6,202 nt of DNA from JBQTIU01 sp052387815 (GTDB lineage: Bacteria > Pseudomonadota > Alphaproteobacteria > CACIAM-22H2), in assembly GCA_052387815.1 (NCBI GenBank), contig JBQTIU010000035.1, positions 1-6,202 on the forward strand, read 5' to 3'. Shown here piece after piece: positions 1 to 5,902 of the stretch. Each line of letters starts with the position of its first letter. Position 1 is the first letter of the stretch. The notes below the pieces were generated by a model that saw nothing but the letters and a program-made list of their open reading frames with translations, had not been told where the DNA came from and made no database searches. The position numbers were made by a program, and so were the translations under genes.

Positions 1-138
1 CTCGAGTACGTGGACTGGGCCGATCCGATCCTGGCCGAGCCGCTCCGGATCGAAGGGGGGCGAGCGATCATCGGGCAAGCCCCGGGGCATGGCATGGTCT
101 GGAACGAAGACGCGGTGGCTCGATTCCGGGTCGCCTAG
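1..138 (+). CDS. C-terminal end of an enolase-superfamily (mandelate racemase/muconate lactonizing) enzyme, 5' partial
   Basis: Frame 1 is open from the first base to the TAG at 136-138 and encodes the last 45 residues of a protein. The segment DWADPILAEPLRIEGG, followed by a G-H-G-M-V-W-N-E-D-A-V-A-R-F run, is what I recognise as the closing strand and helix of the C-terminal barrel domain of mandelate racemase-like enzymes, where G-x-G-x-x-W-D/N-E-x-A-V-x-R is typical. These enzymes abstract a proton next to a carboxylate of hydroxy acids, sugar acids or muconates, using Mg2+. The catalytic residues lie outside the window, so the substrate cannot be read. It sits 162 bases upstream of tctC on the same strand, so it may belong to the same catabolic cluster as the carboxylate transporter; that link is inference. 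Only the tail is seen, so the family call is fairly good but not certain. Confidence 0.72.
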   Translation, partial: LEYVDWADPILAEPLRIEGGRAIIGQAPGHGMVWNEDAVARFRVA

Positions 139-287
139 CGAATACGCGCAATAAATCCCACCGCGCCGGTCCGGCAGCCGCGGCGGCGCATGGACCGACA
201 AAATTCGACGCCGGTTTGCGCTCGGGCGTCGGTGGGCTTCCCGTCGGTCCGTTTGCCATGTATGTTGCGGGCCAAGCGAACCGAAAC

Positions 288-294
288 GGGAGGA
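288..294 (+). promoter_or_regulatory. Ribosome binding site that fixes the tctC start
   Basis: GGGAGGA lies six bases before the ATG at 301. The reading frame is open further upstream, to an ATG at 190, but that earlier start has no comparable purine run and would put 37 non-hydrophobic residues ahead of a normal signal peptide. The site therefore decides for 301. Confidence 0.75.
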
Positions 295-300
295 AAAATC

Positions 301-1269
301 ATGTCCGGACGCCTTTCGATCGTGCGTGTCGCCGCTCTATCGATCCTGTGGTGCGGTGCGGCCGCCGCCCAAAGCTATCCGACCAAACCGATACGGTTCA
401 TAATCCCGTTTCCCGCCGGAGGGTCGGCCGATACGATTGCGCGCACGATCGGCCAAAAGATGGGACAGGACTGGTCGACGCAGGTGGTGGTCGAGAACCG
501 CCCTGGCGCCGGCGGCAATATCGGCACCGAGGCGGCAGCAAGATCCGCGCCGGACGGCTACACCCTGCTGATGGCGCCGAGCTCGATTGCGATCGCGCCC
601 AGCCTTTACAGCACGCTTGGCTACGACCCGATCCGGGATTTCGCGCCGGTAACTCTGGTCGGTCGGCTACCGATGATCCTCGTGGTTCATCCCTCGGTGC
701 CGGCGACTTCGGTCAAAGATTTGATCGCCTTGGCCAAGGCCAAACCGGGACAGCTCAACTACGCGTCCGGCGGCAATGGCGCGACCAACCACTTGGCCGG
801 CGAGTTGTTCAAATCGATTGCCGGCGTCGAGATGGTCCACGTTCCCTATCGCGGCAATCCGCTGGCCATGCTCGACGTGCTGAGCGGCCAGGTGCCGGTG
901 ATGTTCGACTTCATGCTGACCGCCATGCCGCATGTGCGCGCGGACAAGGTGCGCGCCCTGGCGGTGACGAGCCTGAAGCGCTCGCCGCTTTTTCCCGACC
1001 TGCCGACGGTCGATGAAGCGGGGGTTCCCAATTTCGAAGCCAGCACGTGGTTCGGGGTTTACGCACCGGCCAGAACGCCGCCCGAGATCGTGGCCAAGCT
1101 GCATGGCGAGATCGTCACGGTGCTCGGTTCGCCCGAGGTCAAGACGCGCCTGATCGGGCTCGGGCTCGAGCTGGTTGGCAGTACGCCCGACCAACTCGGC
1201 GCCGAGACCAAGTCCGACGTGGCAAAATGGGGCCCGATCATCCACAGAGCCGGGATCAGGATCGATTGA
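301..1269 (+). CDS. tctC: Tripartite tricarboxylate transporter substrate-binding protein (TctC/Bug family)
   Basis: This 322-residue protein is the periplasmic, high-affinity binding component of a tripartite tricarboxylate transporter (TTT), which hands a carboxylate to the TctAB membrane pair. Residues 1-23 form a Sec signal peptide with a hydrophobic core and a probable cleavage AAA|QS after A23. The mature protein opens with the hallmark YPTKPIRFIIPFPAGG, followed by S-A-D-T-I-A-R (residues 26-48). Then come P-G-A-G-G-N-I-G at 68-75, A-P-D-G-Y-T-L-L at 83-90, LNYASGGNGATNHLAGE at 152-168 and a V-P-Y-R-G stretch ahead of G-Q-V-P-V-M-F-D. In this family the loops around PAGGSAD and the SGGNGATNH segment bind the ligand carboxylate through water. 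Length is normal for the family. Bug proteins bind very different acids (citrate, glutamate, nicotinate, phthalates and others), so the ligand is not known. tctB follows 50 bases downstream. Confidence 0.95.
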   Translation: MSGRLSIVRVAALSILWCGAAAAQSYPTKPIRFIIPFPAGGSADTIARTIGQKMGQDWSTQVVVENRPGAGGNIGTEAAARSAPDGYTLLMAPSSIAIAPSLYSTLGYDPIRDFAPVTLVGRLPMILVVHPSVPATSVKDLIALAKAKPGQLNYASGGNGATNHLAGELFKSIAGVEMVHVPYRGNPLAMLDVLSGQVPVMFDFMLTAMPHVRADKVRALAVTSLKRSPLFPDLPTVDEAGVPNFEASTWFGVYAPARTPPEIVAKLHGEIVTVLGSPEVKTRLIGLGLELVGSTPDQLGAETKSDVAKWGPIIHRAGIRID

Positions 1270-1308
1270 ACGTCCCGCTCGACGCCGGGCCGGGGCTCGG
1301 TCGGCACG

Positions 1309-1314
1309 AAGGAG
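1309..1314 (+). promoter_or_regulatory. Ribosome binding site that fixes the tctB start
   Basis: AAGGAG lies five bases before the ATG at 1320. The frame is open back to 1047, inside tctC, but only the ATG at 1320 has a Shine-Dalgarno sequence and gives a protein of normal TctB length. Confidence 0.75.
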
Positions 1315-1319
1315 CGCGC

Positions 1320-1763
1320 ATGTTGAGGATCCGAAATCCGCGCGACTTGGCGGCCGGTCTGCTGCTGCTGGTTTTCGCCGCGGGCGTATTGTGGTTCGGG
1401 CGGAACCTGTCGGTTGGGCTCGCCTCGCGCATGGGGCCCGGCTACATCCCGAACCTGCTCGCCTGGGCCATCGCCGCGTTCGGCCTCCTGATCGCCTTGC
1501 GCGGCATGGCCGTCGATGGACGTCGGCTGGAAGCGTGGCCCCTCAAGCCGATCGTGCTCATTCTTGGCGCAACTCTGATCTTCGGTCAGGCCATCGAGCG
1601 TTTCGGCCTGGTGATCGCCGCTGCGCTGCTCATTGCGGTCGCCAGTGTCGCGGCGCCCGATTATCGCTGGCGCGAATCCCTTGTCTTCGCGGCGGCGCTG
1701 ACGCTCCTTTCGGTTGTTCTTTTCCCGCTGGCCTTGGGGCTGAGTTTGCGTATCTGGCCGTGA
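1320..1763 (+). CDS. tctB: TTT transporter small membrane subunit (TctB, DUF1468 family)
   Basis: This 147-residue, very hydrophobic protein is the small integral-membrane subunit of the tripartite tricarboxylate transporter and works with TctA in the inner membrane. Four membrane segments can be read at about residues 10-27, 43-61, 76-92 extending into 95-112 after a short R-F-G turn, and 120-143. The family signature G-P-G-Y-I-P is at 39-44, between the first two segments. A W-R-E-S motif at 117-120 precedes the last helix, and the protein ends in the usual L-x-L-R-I-W-P manner. Length and layout fit the family, which is poorly conserved in sequence, so gene order supports the call as much as the motifs do. 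Its stop codon overlaps the tctA start as GTGA, which suggests translational coupling. Confidence 0.9.
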   Translation: MLRIRNPRDLAAGLLLLVFAAGVLWFGRNLSVGLASRMGPGYIPNLLAWAIAAFGLLIALRGMAVDGRRLEAWPLKPIVLILGATLIFGQAIERFGLVIAAALLIAVASVAAPDYRWRESLVFAAALTLLSVVLFPLALGLSLRIWP

Positions 1764-3322
1764 CGGATCTGGTTGCCCACCTTGCGCTCGGCTTCAGCGT
1801 CGCCTTGTCGCCGGAAAATCTCCTTTACTGCCTGATCGGGGTTCTGCTCGGTACTTTGATCGGCGTGTTGCCCGGTATCGGGCCGGTCGCCACGATCGCG
1901 ATGCTGCTGCCGATCACCTTCACGCTGCCGCCGGTCAGCGCGCTGATCATGCTCGCCGGCATCTATTACGGTGCGCAATACGGCGGCTCGACGTCTGCCA
2001 TCCTGGTCAACCTGCCGGGCGAGTCGGCCTCGGTGGTTACGACTCTCGACGGCTATCAAATGGCGCTCCAGGGCCGCGCCGGCGAGGCGCTGGCCATCGC
2101 GGCGATCGGATCGTTCTTCGCCGGCTGTGTCGCCACTTTGCTGGTTGCCGCCGCCGGGCCGCCCTTGAGCGCCATGGCGCTGCATTTCGGGCCGGCCGAG
2201 TATTTCTCGCTGATGGCTCTCGGGCTGGTGGCCGCGGTCGTGCTCGCCTCGGGCTCGGTCCTGAAGGCGATGGCCATGGTTTTGGTCGGCCTGCTGCTCG
2301 GCCTCGTCGGCACCGACATCAACAGCGGCGCCGGGCGTTTCACCTTCGGTCTGCCGGAGCTTTCGGACGGCATCGGTTTCGTGGCGCTGGCGATGGGCCT
2401 GTTCGGCGTCGCAGACATCCTGCGCAACCTGGAGCGGATGCCGGAGACACGCGCCATCCTGGCGAATGAGATTACCGGGTTGTGGCTTGGCCTGGCGACG
2501 GTCCGCGGCGCGTTGCCGGCCGTGCTGCGTGGGACTGCGCTCGGCTCCGTTCTCGGCGTGCTGCCGGGCGGGGGTGCGATCTTGAGTTCATTCGCGGCTT
2601 ACACGCTGGAAAAGAAGATCGCCCGCGATCCTTCGCGGTTTGGCCGCGGCGCCATCGAAGGCGTCGCGGCACCCGAATCGGCCAACAACGCCGGCGCGCA
2701 GACCTCTTTCGTCCCCCTGCTGACGCTCGGCATTCCAGCCAATGCGGTGATGGCGCTGATGGTCGGCGCCATGACGATTCACGGCATCACGCCCGGCCCC
2801 AATGTCATGACCGAGCGCCCGGACCTGTTCTGGGGAATGATCGCCAGCATGTGGGTCGGAAACATCCTGCTGCTGGTGATCAACCTGCCGTTGATCGGCA
2901 TCTGGGTGTCGATCCTCCAGGTGCCGTATCGGATGATGTTCCCGGCGATCCTGCTGTTCTGCGCGATCGGCGTGTACTCGCTCAACAACTCGGCCTTCGA
3001 GGTCGGGCTGGTGGCGCTGTTCGGCCTGTTCGGCTACCTGCTGTTGAAGTTGGACTTCGAGCCGGCTCCGTTGCTGCTTGGCTTCATACTCGGCCCGCTG
3101 ATGGAGGAGAACCTGCGGCGCGCCATGCTGCTGTCGCGTGGCAACCCGATGACCTTCCTCGAGCGGCCGCTTTCAGGCGCGCTGCTGTTGGTGTCCCTGG
3201 TGCTGCTGCTGATCGTGCTGCTGCCGGCGATCCGCCGCAAGCGCAAGGACGTTTTCGTCGAGGATCCGTGTGAAGTTCGGGGCTCCGGTCAAGAAGGAAA
3301 ACGTCAAGACACAGCGCCATGA
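1760..3322 (+). CDS. tctA: TTT transporter large membrane subunit (TctA family permease)
   Basis: This 520-residue protein is the large integral-membrane subunit that forms the transport path for the carboxylate delivered by TctC, probably driven by an ion gradient. I chose the GTG at 1760 because it overlaps the tctB stop by four bases and places the first conserved block at the usual distance; the frame is open far upstream only by chance. The duplicated signatures are clear: G-V-L-P-G-I-G-P at residues 35-42 and G-V-L-P-G-G-G-A at 266-273, the first followed by YYGAQYGGSTSAILVNLPGE at 69-88. The second half has PESANNAGAQTSFVPLLTLG, then I-P (305-326), and H-G-I-T-P-G-P at 341-347. Many hydrophobic helices fill the rest. 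The C-terminus passes the usual R-R-K-R-K-D-V-F-V-E-D and continues for some 18 polar residues that resemble nothing I know; they run up to the transposase fossil and may be an altered end. Confidence 0.95.
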   Translation: MTDLVAHLALGFSVALSPENLLYCLIGVLLGTLIGVLPGIGPVATIAMLLPITFTLPPVSALIMLAGIYYGAQYGGSTSAILVNLPGESASVVTTLDGYQMALQGRAGEALAIAAIGSFFAGCVATLLVAAAGPPLSAMALHFGPAEYFSLMALGLVAAVVLASGSVLKAMAMVLVGLLLGLVGTDINSGAGRFTFGLPELSDGIGFVALAMGLFGVADILRNLERMPETRAILANEITGLWLGLATVRGALPAVLRGTALGSVLGVLPGGGAILSSFAAYTLEKKIARDPSRFGRGAIEGVAAPESANNAGAQTSFVPLLTLGIPANAVMALMVGAMTIHGITPGPNVMTERPDLFWGMIASMWVGNILLLVINLPLIGIWVSILQVPYRMMFPAILLFCAIGVYSLNNSAFEVGLVALFGLFGYLLLKLDFEPAPLLLGFILGPLMEENLRRAMLLSRGNPMTFLERPLSGALLLVSLVLLLIVLLPAIRRKRKDVFVEDPCEVRGSGQEGKRQDTAP

Positions 3323-3382
3323 CGGACACGACCATGGTTCGGCTGTCTGCTTGCGAAAGTCCAAATTCCGCTCCAATCGGAG

Positions 3383-3584
3383 CCCGCCCGCGCCAAACCG
3401 CGATCCAAGCATACCCCCGACGGCCACCCCGTGCACAGCTTCCGCACCCTCCTCGCCGATCTCGCGACGCTCACCCGCAACACGGGTTCGCTTCGCCGAC
3501 CACTTGCCGATGACCATCCTCGCCCCGTCAACCCCGCTTCAGCACCGCGCCTTCGAACTGCTCGCCGTCCCGCTCGCCCCGTAG
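3383..3584 (+). pseudogene. Decayed C-terminal fragment of an insertion-sequence (DDE-type) transposase, frameshifted
   Basis: Two frames together encode a recognisable transposase tail. The first, from about 3383, reads P-A-R-A-K-P-R-S-K-H-T-P-D-G-H and then PVHSFRTLLADLATLTRNT up to about 3486. The homology continues in the next frame as V-R-F-A-D-H-L-P-M-T-I-L-A-P-S-T-P-L-Q-H-R-A-F-E-L-L and ends at TAG 3582-3584. Removing one G from the GGG around 3487-3489 would join the two parts into one uninterrupted tail. I recognise the H-S-F-R-T-L-L-A-D-L-A-T-L-T-R-N and P-T-P-x-Q-x-R-A-F-E-L-L pattern from the C-terminal end of transposases common in alphaproteobacteria, possibly the IS1634/IS4-like group, but I cannot name the family with certainty. 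The catalytic domain is absent: the frame upstream meets the tctA stop at 3320 and shows little similarity before about 3383. This is a fossil, not a working gene. Confidence 0.6.
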
Positions 3585-3598
3585 GCAGAGCGACCCCT

Positions 3599-3652
3599 CT
3601 CCCATCGGCCCTTACCGAGTCCGATCCATGACTTGCGTCTCGCTCCCATCGG
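3599..3652. repeat. Pair of 10-base direct repeats after the transposase fossil
   Basis: CTCCCATCGG occurs at 3599-3608 and again at 3643-3652, in the short gap between the transposase fossil and the end of the convergent binding-protein gene. The spacing is 44 bases from start to start. It could be the scar of an insertion or chance in GC-rich DNA; no inverted repeat accompanies it. I see no clear intrinsic terminator between the converging genes. Confidence 0.35.
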
Positions 3653-3661
3653 AAGTTCGGC

Positions 3662-4468
3662 TTAGAGGCGCGAGCCGGGCGGCGCGACCGCCCCCCGGAT
3701 CCCGTTGCCGTCGAGGGCGCGCCGAACCACGCCGGAGGTCTTTGCCTCTTCGATGAACGTCGTGACATAGGCGAGCGCGGCGGACTTGCCCTTGGGCACC
3801 GCGACCGCCACGCCCGCGGCGTGGAAATGGCCGTCGAGAATGCGCGAACCCGGCAGCCGCGGCGCAAGGCTCTCGAGGGACTCGCGCCCAAGCGCCACGG
3901 CGTCCGCCTTGCCGGCGGTCAGGAGATCGAGAATCTCGTCGACCGATTTGGCTGCCGACAGCGTGGCCTGCTTCAGCGCCCGCTCGGCGCTGCGGATCGT
4001 CGTCGTATTCGCCACCCCGACCACGCGAACGCCCGACCGATCGACATCGGCAAGGGTCTGAATTTGCGAGCCTGCCGGCACAAGGTACGTGCTCACGAAC
4101 AGGTAGTAGTTCGGACCGAAATCGACCTTCCTCGCCCGCTCGGCATCGACCGGCATGAACGAGACGTCCCACAGTCCCGCGGCACCGGCTTCCGTCACCT
4201 CGCCGGAACTGTTGTAGATCAGGAACTCGACGGGCACGCCGAGCCGTTGCGCGAGCGCGGCGCCGAGTTCCACGGTCACGCCGCGCGGCCGCCGGGTCGC
4301 CGGATCGTCGGTGGCCCAGAACGCGGACGACACCGGCGCCACGCCGATGCCGACCCGGAGTTTCCCCGTCGGCGCCAGCTCCTGCAATGCCGCGGCGCCC
4401 CCGTCGTCCGCGCTCGCGCCGGTCAGAAACATCGCAAAAAACGCTCCGACAAGTGCAATGGATTTCAT
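3662..4468 (-). CDS. Periplasmic ABC-type substrate-binding protein, amino-acid family (SBP_bac_3)
   Basis: This 268-residue protein is a secreted solute-binding protein of the extracellular family 3 (COG0834) type, which usually delivers polar amino acids or similar small molecules to an ABC importer. The ATG at 4468 is preceded by a strong purine-rich ribosome site and begins a clean signal peptide, MKSIALVGAFFAMFLTGASA, cut before D21. The mature part shows G-K-L-R-V-G-I-G at 35-42, R-G-V-T-V-E-L-G-A-A-L-A at 62-73, and WDVSFMPVDAERARKVDFGP with N-Y-Y at 100-122, the classic hinge-region block of the family. D-E-I-L-D-L-L-T-A-G-K-A-D-A-V-A-L follows in the second lobe. The frame is open back to 4636 but that extension is arginine-rich and not signal-like. 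No permease or ATPase gene is in the window, so it is an orphan here and the ligand is unknown. Confidence 0.88.
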   Translation of the reverse strand: MKSIALVGAFFAMFLTGASADDGGAAALQELAPTGKLRVGIGVAPVSSAFWATDDPATRRPRGVTVELGAALAQRLGVPVEFLIYNSSGEVTEAGAAGLWDVSFMPVDAERARKVDFGPNYYLFVSTYLVPAGSQIQTLADVDRSGVRVVGVANTTTIRSAERALKQATLSAAKSVDEILDLLTAGKADAVALGRESLESLAPRLPGSRILDGHFHAAGVAVAVPKGKSAALAYVTTFIEEAKTSGVVRRALDGNGIRGAVAPPGSRL

Positions 4469-4471
4469 GGT

Positions 4472-4482
4472 CCCCTCCCTCC
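4472..4482 (-). promoter_or_regulatory. Strong ribosome binding site of the binding-protein gene
   Basis: On the - strand GGAGGGAGGGG ends three bases before the ATG at 4468, with the GGAGG core about nine bases before it. It picks this ATG over the upstream in-frame ATG at 4636. Confidence 0.7.
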
Positions 4483-4875
4483 GAGTCTTCCGCCGACCGC
4501 GCGCGACGGTCACCGGGTCGATTCCTTGCGTTCCGCGCGGACGGCCGCGGCGGGCGCATGGGAAACGCGCCACCGCCGGCCCTTTCCGCAGGATCCGGGT
4601 TCGGCCGACCCGTCCCGACCGAGGACACCCGCTCACGGCATACTAACGCGGGACGATATCCAACGGCAACTTGCCCGGCAGAAGTGGGGCGACGGTTCGC
4701 CAGGCGAAAGGGGATTTTCCGGCACGCCGCGACCTGCTGCGTCGTTGAACTGGCGGAGGGCGGGGAACCCCGGGCGAACTTTCTTTGCCTGGAACGCCGG
4801 TAATGGGGCGAAGAGTTCGGCCTTCTTCGTTGGACCGCCAGTCTGGAGCCTTCGCTTGTCCTTGGCGCGATCCGG
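4483..4875. other. Stretch without a supportable gene between the binding protein and vapC
   Basis: I see no gene here on either strand. The part next to 4483 is the presumed leader and promoter of the - strand binding-protein gene. Further right there is a 13-base inverted repeat, TTCGCC-A-GGCGAA (4696-4708), and a short CGAAGA/TCTTCG hairpin near 4818-4838 without a T run, which makes it a weak terminator candidate for vapBC or neither. The - strand frame ending near 4643 has a short stretch, F-A-W-R-T-V-A-P-L-L-P-G-K-L-P-L-D-I, that looks protein-like but matches no family I know. Confidence 0.4.
4640..4669 (-). promoter_or_regulatory. Possible sigma-70 type promoter for the binding-protein gene
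   Basis: On the - strand TTGCCG (4669-4664) and TAGTAT (4645-4640) are separated by 18 bases, each matching four of six consensus bases. Transcription would begin near 4633 and leave a leader of about 165 bases. That leader contains one short hairpin, GGCGC paired with GCGCC, but no riboswitch that I recognise. The assignment is by pattern only. Confidence 0.3.
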
Positions 4876-5250
4876 TCATCCGAGCTTCAGGCCGCAGTGC
4901 CTCGCAAAGTGCTTGAAGTCCCCGTCCCGCGTGAGGAGAGGCAACTCGTGATCGAGGCACGACTGACAGATGAGGGCGTCGGCGAGCGGTGCTTTGAGGC
5001 CGCGCGCGAGGATCCGGCGTCGCAGTTGCCCGGCGCGCTGCCAGTAGCCGTCGCCGATGTCGAGGATCGGCAGTGCCAAGATGAGCCGCGCGAGGAGCGC
5101 GGGCGCGTTCGGCGCGCTGAGCGTTTCGGTAACGACGACGGGCGGCAAACGCGCCTGATTATGGGCGAGCGCCAAGTCCATCGCCTCGACGTCGCGGCCC
5201 CCTTCGCCCGCCAGATAAGCGATCAAGGTGCTCGTATCGACCGCGATCAC
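4876..5250 (-). CDS. vapC: VapC-type PIN-domain ribonuclease toxin
   Basis: This 124-residue protein has the size and layout of a VapC toxin, a Mg2+-dependent endoribonuclease of the PIN fold that cuts RNA (often tRNA or rRNA) unless held by its VapB partner. The acidic active-site residues can be seen in order: D5 in the opening I-A-V-D-T-S-T-L-I-A-Y-L, E42 in V-V-V-T-E-T-L-S, D91 in K-A-P-L-A-D-A-L-I, and D109 with D111 in L-L-T-R-D-G-D-F-K-H-F. All are present, so the enzyme looks intact. It begins with GTG at 5250, overlapping the vapB stop as GTGA; there is no clear ribosome site before it, which fits translational coupling to the antitoxin. Its RNA target cannot be read from sequence. 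Confidence 0.9.
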   Translation of the reverse strand: MIAVDTSTLIAYLAGEGGRDVEAMDLALAHNQARLPPVVVTETLSAPNAPALLARLILALPILDIGDGYWQRAGQLRRRILARGLKAPLADALICQSCLDHELPLLTRDGDFKHFARHCGLKLG

Positions 5251-5453
5251 CGGCGATCCCGGCGCAGTTCCGCGAGGTCGAGATCGAGGCGAACTTTGCC
5301 GCGCAGACGGCGCAGTTCCTGGGCGGCCTTGGCCGAGGCAAGCAGGTCGAGACCGAGGCGAACGGTCTCCGTTATTCCCTTCCCGGTCGCGACCCGCGCG
5401 CGGCGCAATAGCGCGGCGGGCACGTGTGCCGTAATCTTTTTCACCTTGTTCAT
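5247..5453 (-). CDS. vapB: VapB-type antitoxin
   Basis: This 68-residue protein is the antitoxin that binds and blocks the VapC toxin encoded directly after it and usually represses their shared promoter. The N-terminal part, KKITAHVPAALLRRARVATG followed by K-G-I-T-E-T-V-R-L-G-L-D-L-L, has the strand-helix-helix pattern of a ribbon-helix-helix DNA-binding domain (about residues 5-40). The remainder, K-A-A-Q-E-L-R-R-L-R-G-K-V-R-L-D-L-D-L-A-E-L-R-R-D, is the toxin-binding tail common in this VapB group. I chose the ATG at 5453; a TTG at 5489 would add 12 residues, but that stretch holds the likely promoter and is not typical of the family. There is no Shine-Dalgarno sequence before either start. 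The stop overlaps the vapC GTG. Confidence 0.85.
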   Translation of the reverse strand: MNKVKKITAHVPAALLRRARVATGKGITETVRLGLDLLASAKAAQELRRLRGKVRLDLDLAELRRDRR

Positions 5454-5460
5454 ACGTAAT

Positions 5461-5489
5461 ATATTGCCGTAACTTCTCGCCGTCGTCAA
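5461..5489 (-). promoter_or_regulatory. Probable vapBC promoter, giving a nearly leaderless transcript
   Basis: On the - strand TTGACG (5489-5484) and CAATAT (5466-5461) are 17 bases apart. The first is a good -35 element; the second matches the -10 consensus at three positions, including the key A2 and T6. Transcription would begin within a base or two of the vapB ATG at 5453. A perfect 8-base palindrome, AATATATT (5458-5465), overlaps the -10 region and would be a natural place for a VapB dimer to bind, but this is inference. Confidence 0.45.
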
Positions 5490-5521
5490 TCCCGTATGGG
5501 ACGCCGGCTCGCGCAGGTGTC

Positions 5522-5902
5522 GGCGGTCGGGGCGGCCGTCATCCGATCATCGCGCCGGCCGGGCCGACCGGCCACGAAACCAAGCCGACGTTCGACGAGG
5601 TATGGATCCGCGCGCTCGTGCGCGCCCATCGCTGGCGGCGGCAGATCGAGACCGGCCAGTACCGCTCGGCCTCCGAGCTCGCCGCCCAGGAGAAGATCAC
5701 CAACTCCTGCGTCGCGCGGATGCTGTCGCTTACCCTGCTCGCGCCCGACATCACACAGGCGATCCTCAAGGGGCGGCAGCCCAAGGGGCTCAGGTTGGCT
5801 ACGCTGCTTCGAGGTATCCCTCCCGCATGGGAAGAACCGCAACGATACTTCGGCCTATCACGCCGCTTCGGTTACTTCGTCGTTAGACCCGGAGCCTATT
5901 GA
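5522..5902 (+). pseudogene. Start-less tail of an alphaproteobacterial recombinase-associated helix-turn-helix protein
   Basis: The frame from about 5522 to TGA 5900-5902 resembles the C-terminal region that I associate with large serine recombinases (or short stand-alone relatives) in alphaproteobacteria. It opens with G-G-R-G-G-R-H-P-I-I-A-P-A-G, then has W-I-R-A-L-V-R-A-H-R-W-R-R-Q-I-E-T-G. A helix-turn-helix follows (5669-5746, A-S-E-L-A-A-Q-E-K-I-T-N-S-C-V-A-R-M-L-S-L-T-L-L-A-P). Next comes D-I-T-Q-A-I-L-K-G-R-Q-P-K-G-L and W-E-E-P-Q-R-Y-F. No ATG, GTG or TTG lies in this frame between the stop at 5432 and the GTG at 5618, which is already inside the similarity, and no ribosome site precedes that GTG. 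The recombinase catalytic domain is missing. I therefore call it a truncated remnant; a 94-residue product from 5618 is possible but unlikely. It points away from vapBC. Confidence 0.6.

Noticed and set aside
139..300. Promoter or terminator between the enolase-type gene and tctC
   Set aside because: GC-rich inverted segments and a CGTCGGT direct repeat (227-233 and 242-248) are present, but no hairpin with a T run and no convincing -35/-10 pair could be made out.
216..1245. Long open frames on both strands across tctC, up to 266 codons
   Set aside because: They are arginine- and proline-rich shadows of tctC created by high GC content; none has a ribosome site or a recognisable domain.
1175..1759. 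N-terminal extension of tctA to give 715 residues
   Set aside because: The extension overlaps tctC and tctB entirely and has no membrane or family character; the GTG at 1760 gives the normal TctA start.
2482..3273. 263-codon frame inside tctA
   Set aside because: It is a frame-shadow with extreme arginine and alanine content, while the overlapping tctA frame carries all family motifs.
4818..4838. Hairpin CGAAGA/TCTTCG as terminator of vapBC
   Set aside because: The stem is only six pairs with a nine-base loop and no T run follows on either strand.
3612..4951. Long frames overlapping the binding-protein gene on both strands
   Set aside because: Low-complexity arginine-rich translations without motifs; the frame ending at 3662 has the signal peptide and the family blocks.
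4643..4960. 105-codon - strand frame in the gap before vapC
   Set aside because: Its first part is a shadow of vapC, there is no ribosome site, and the rest matches no family I know.
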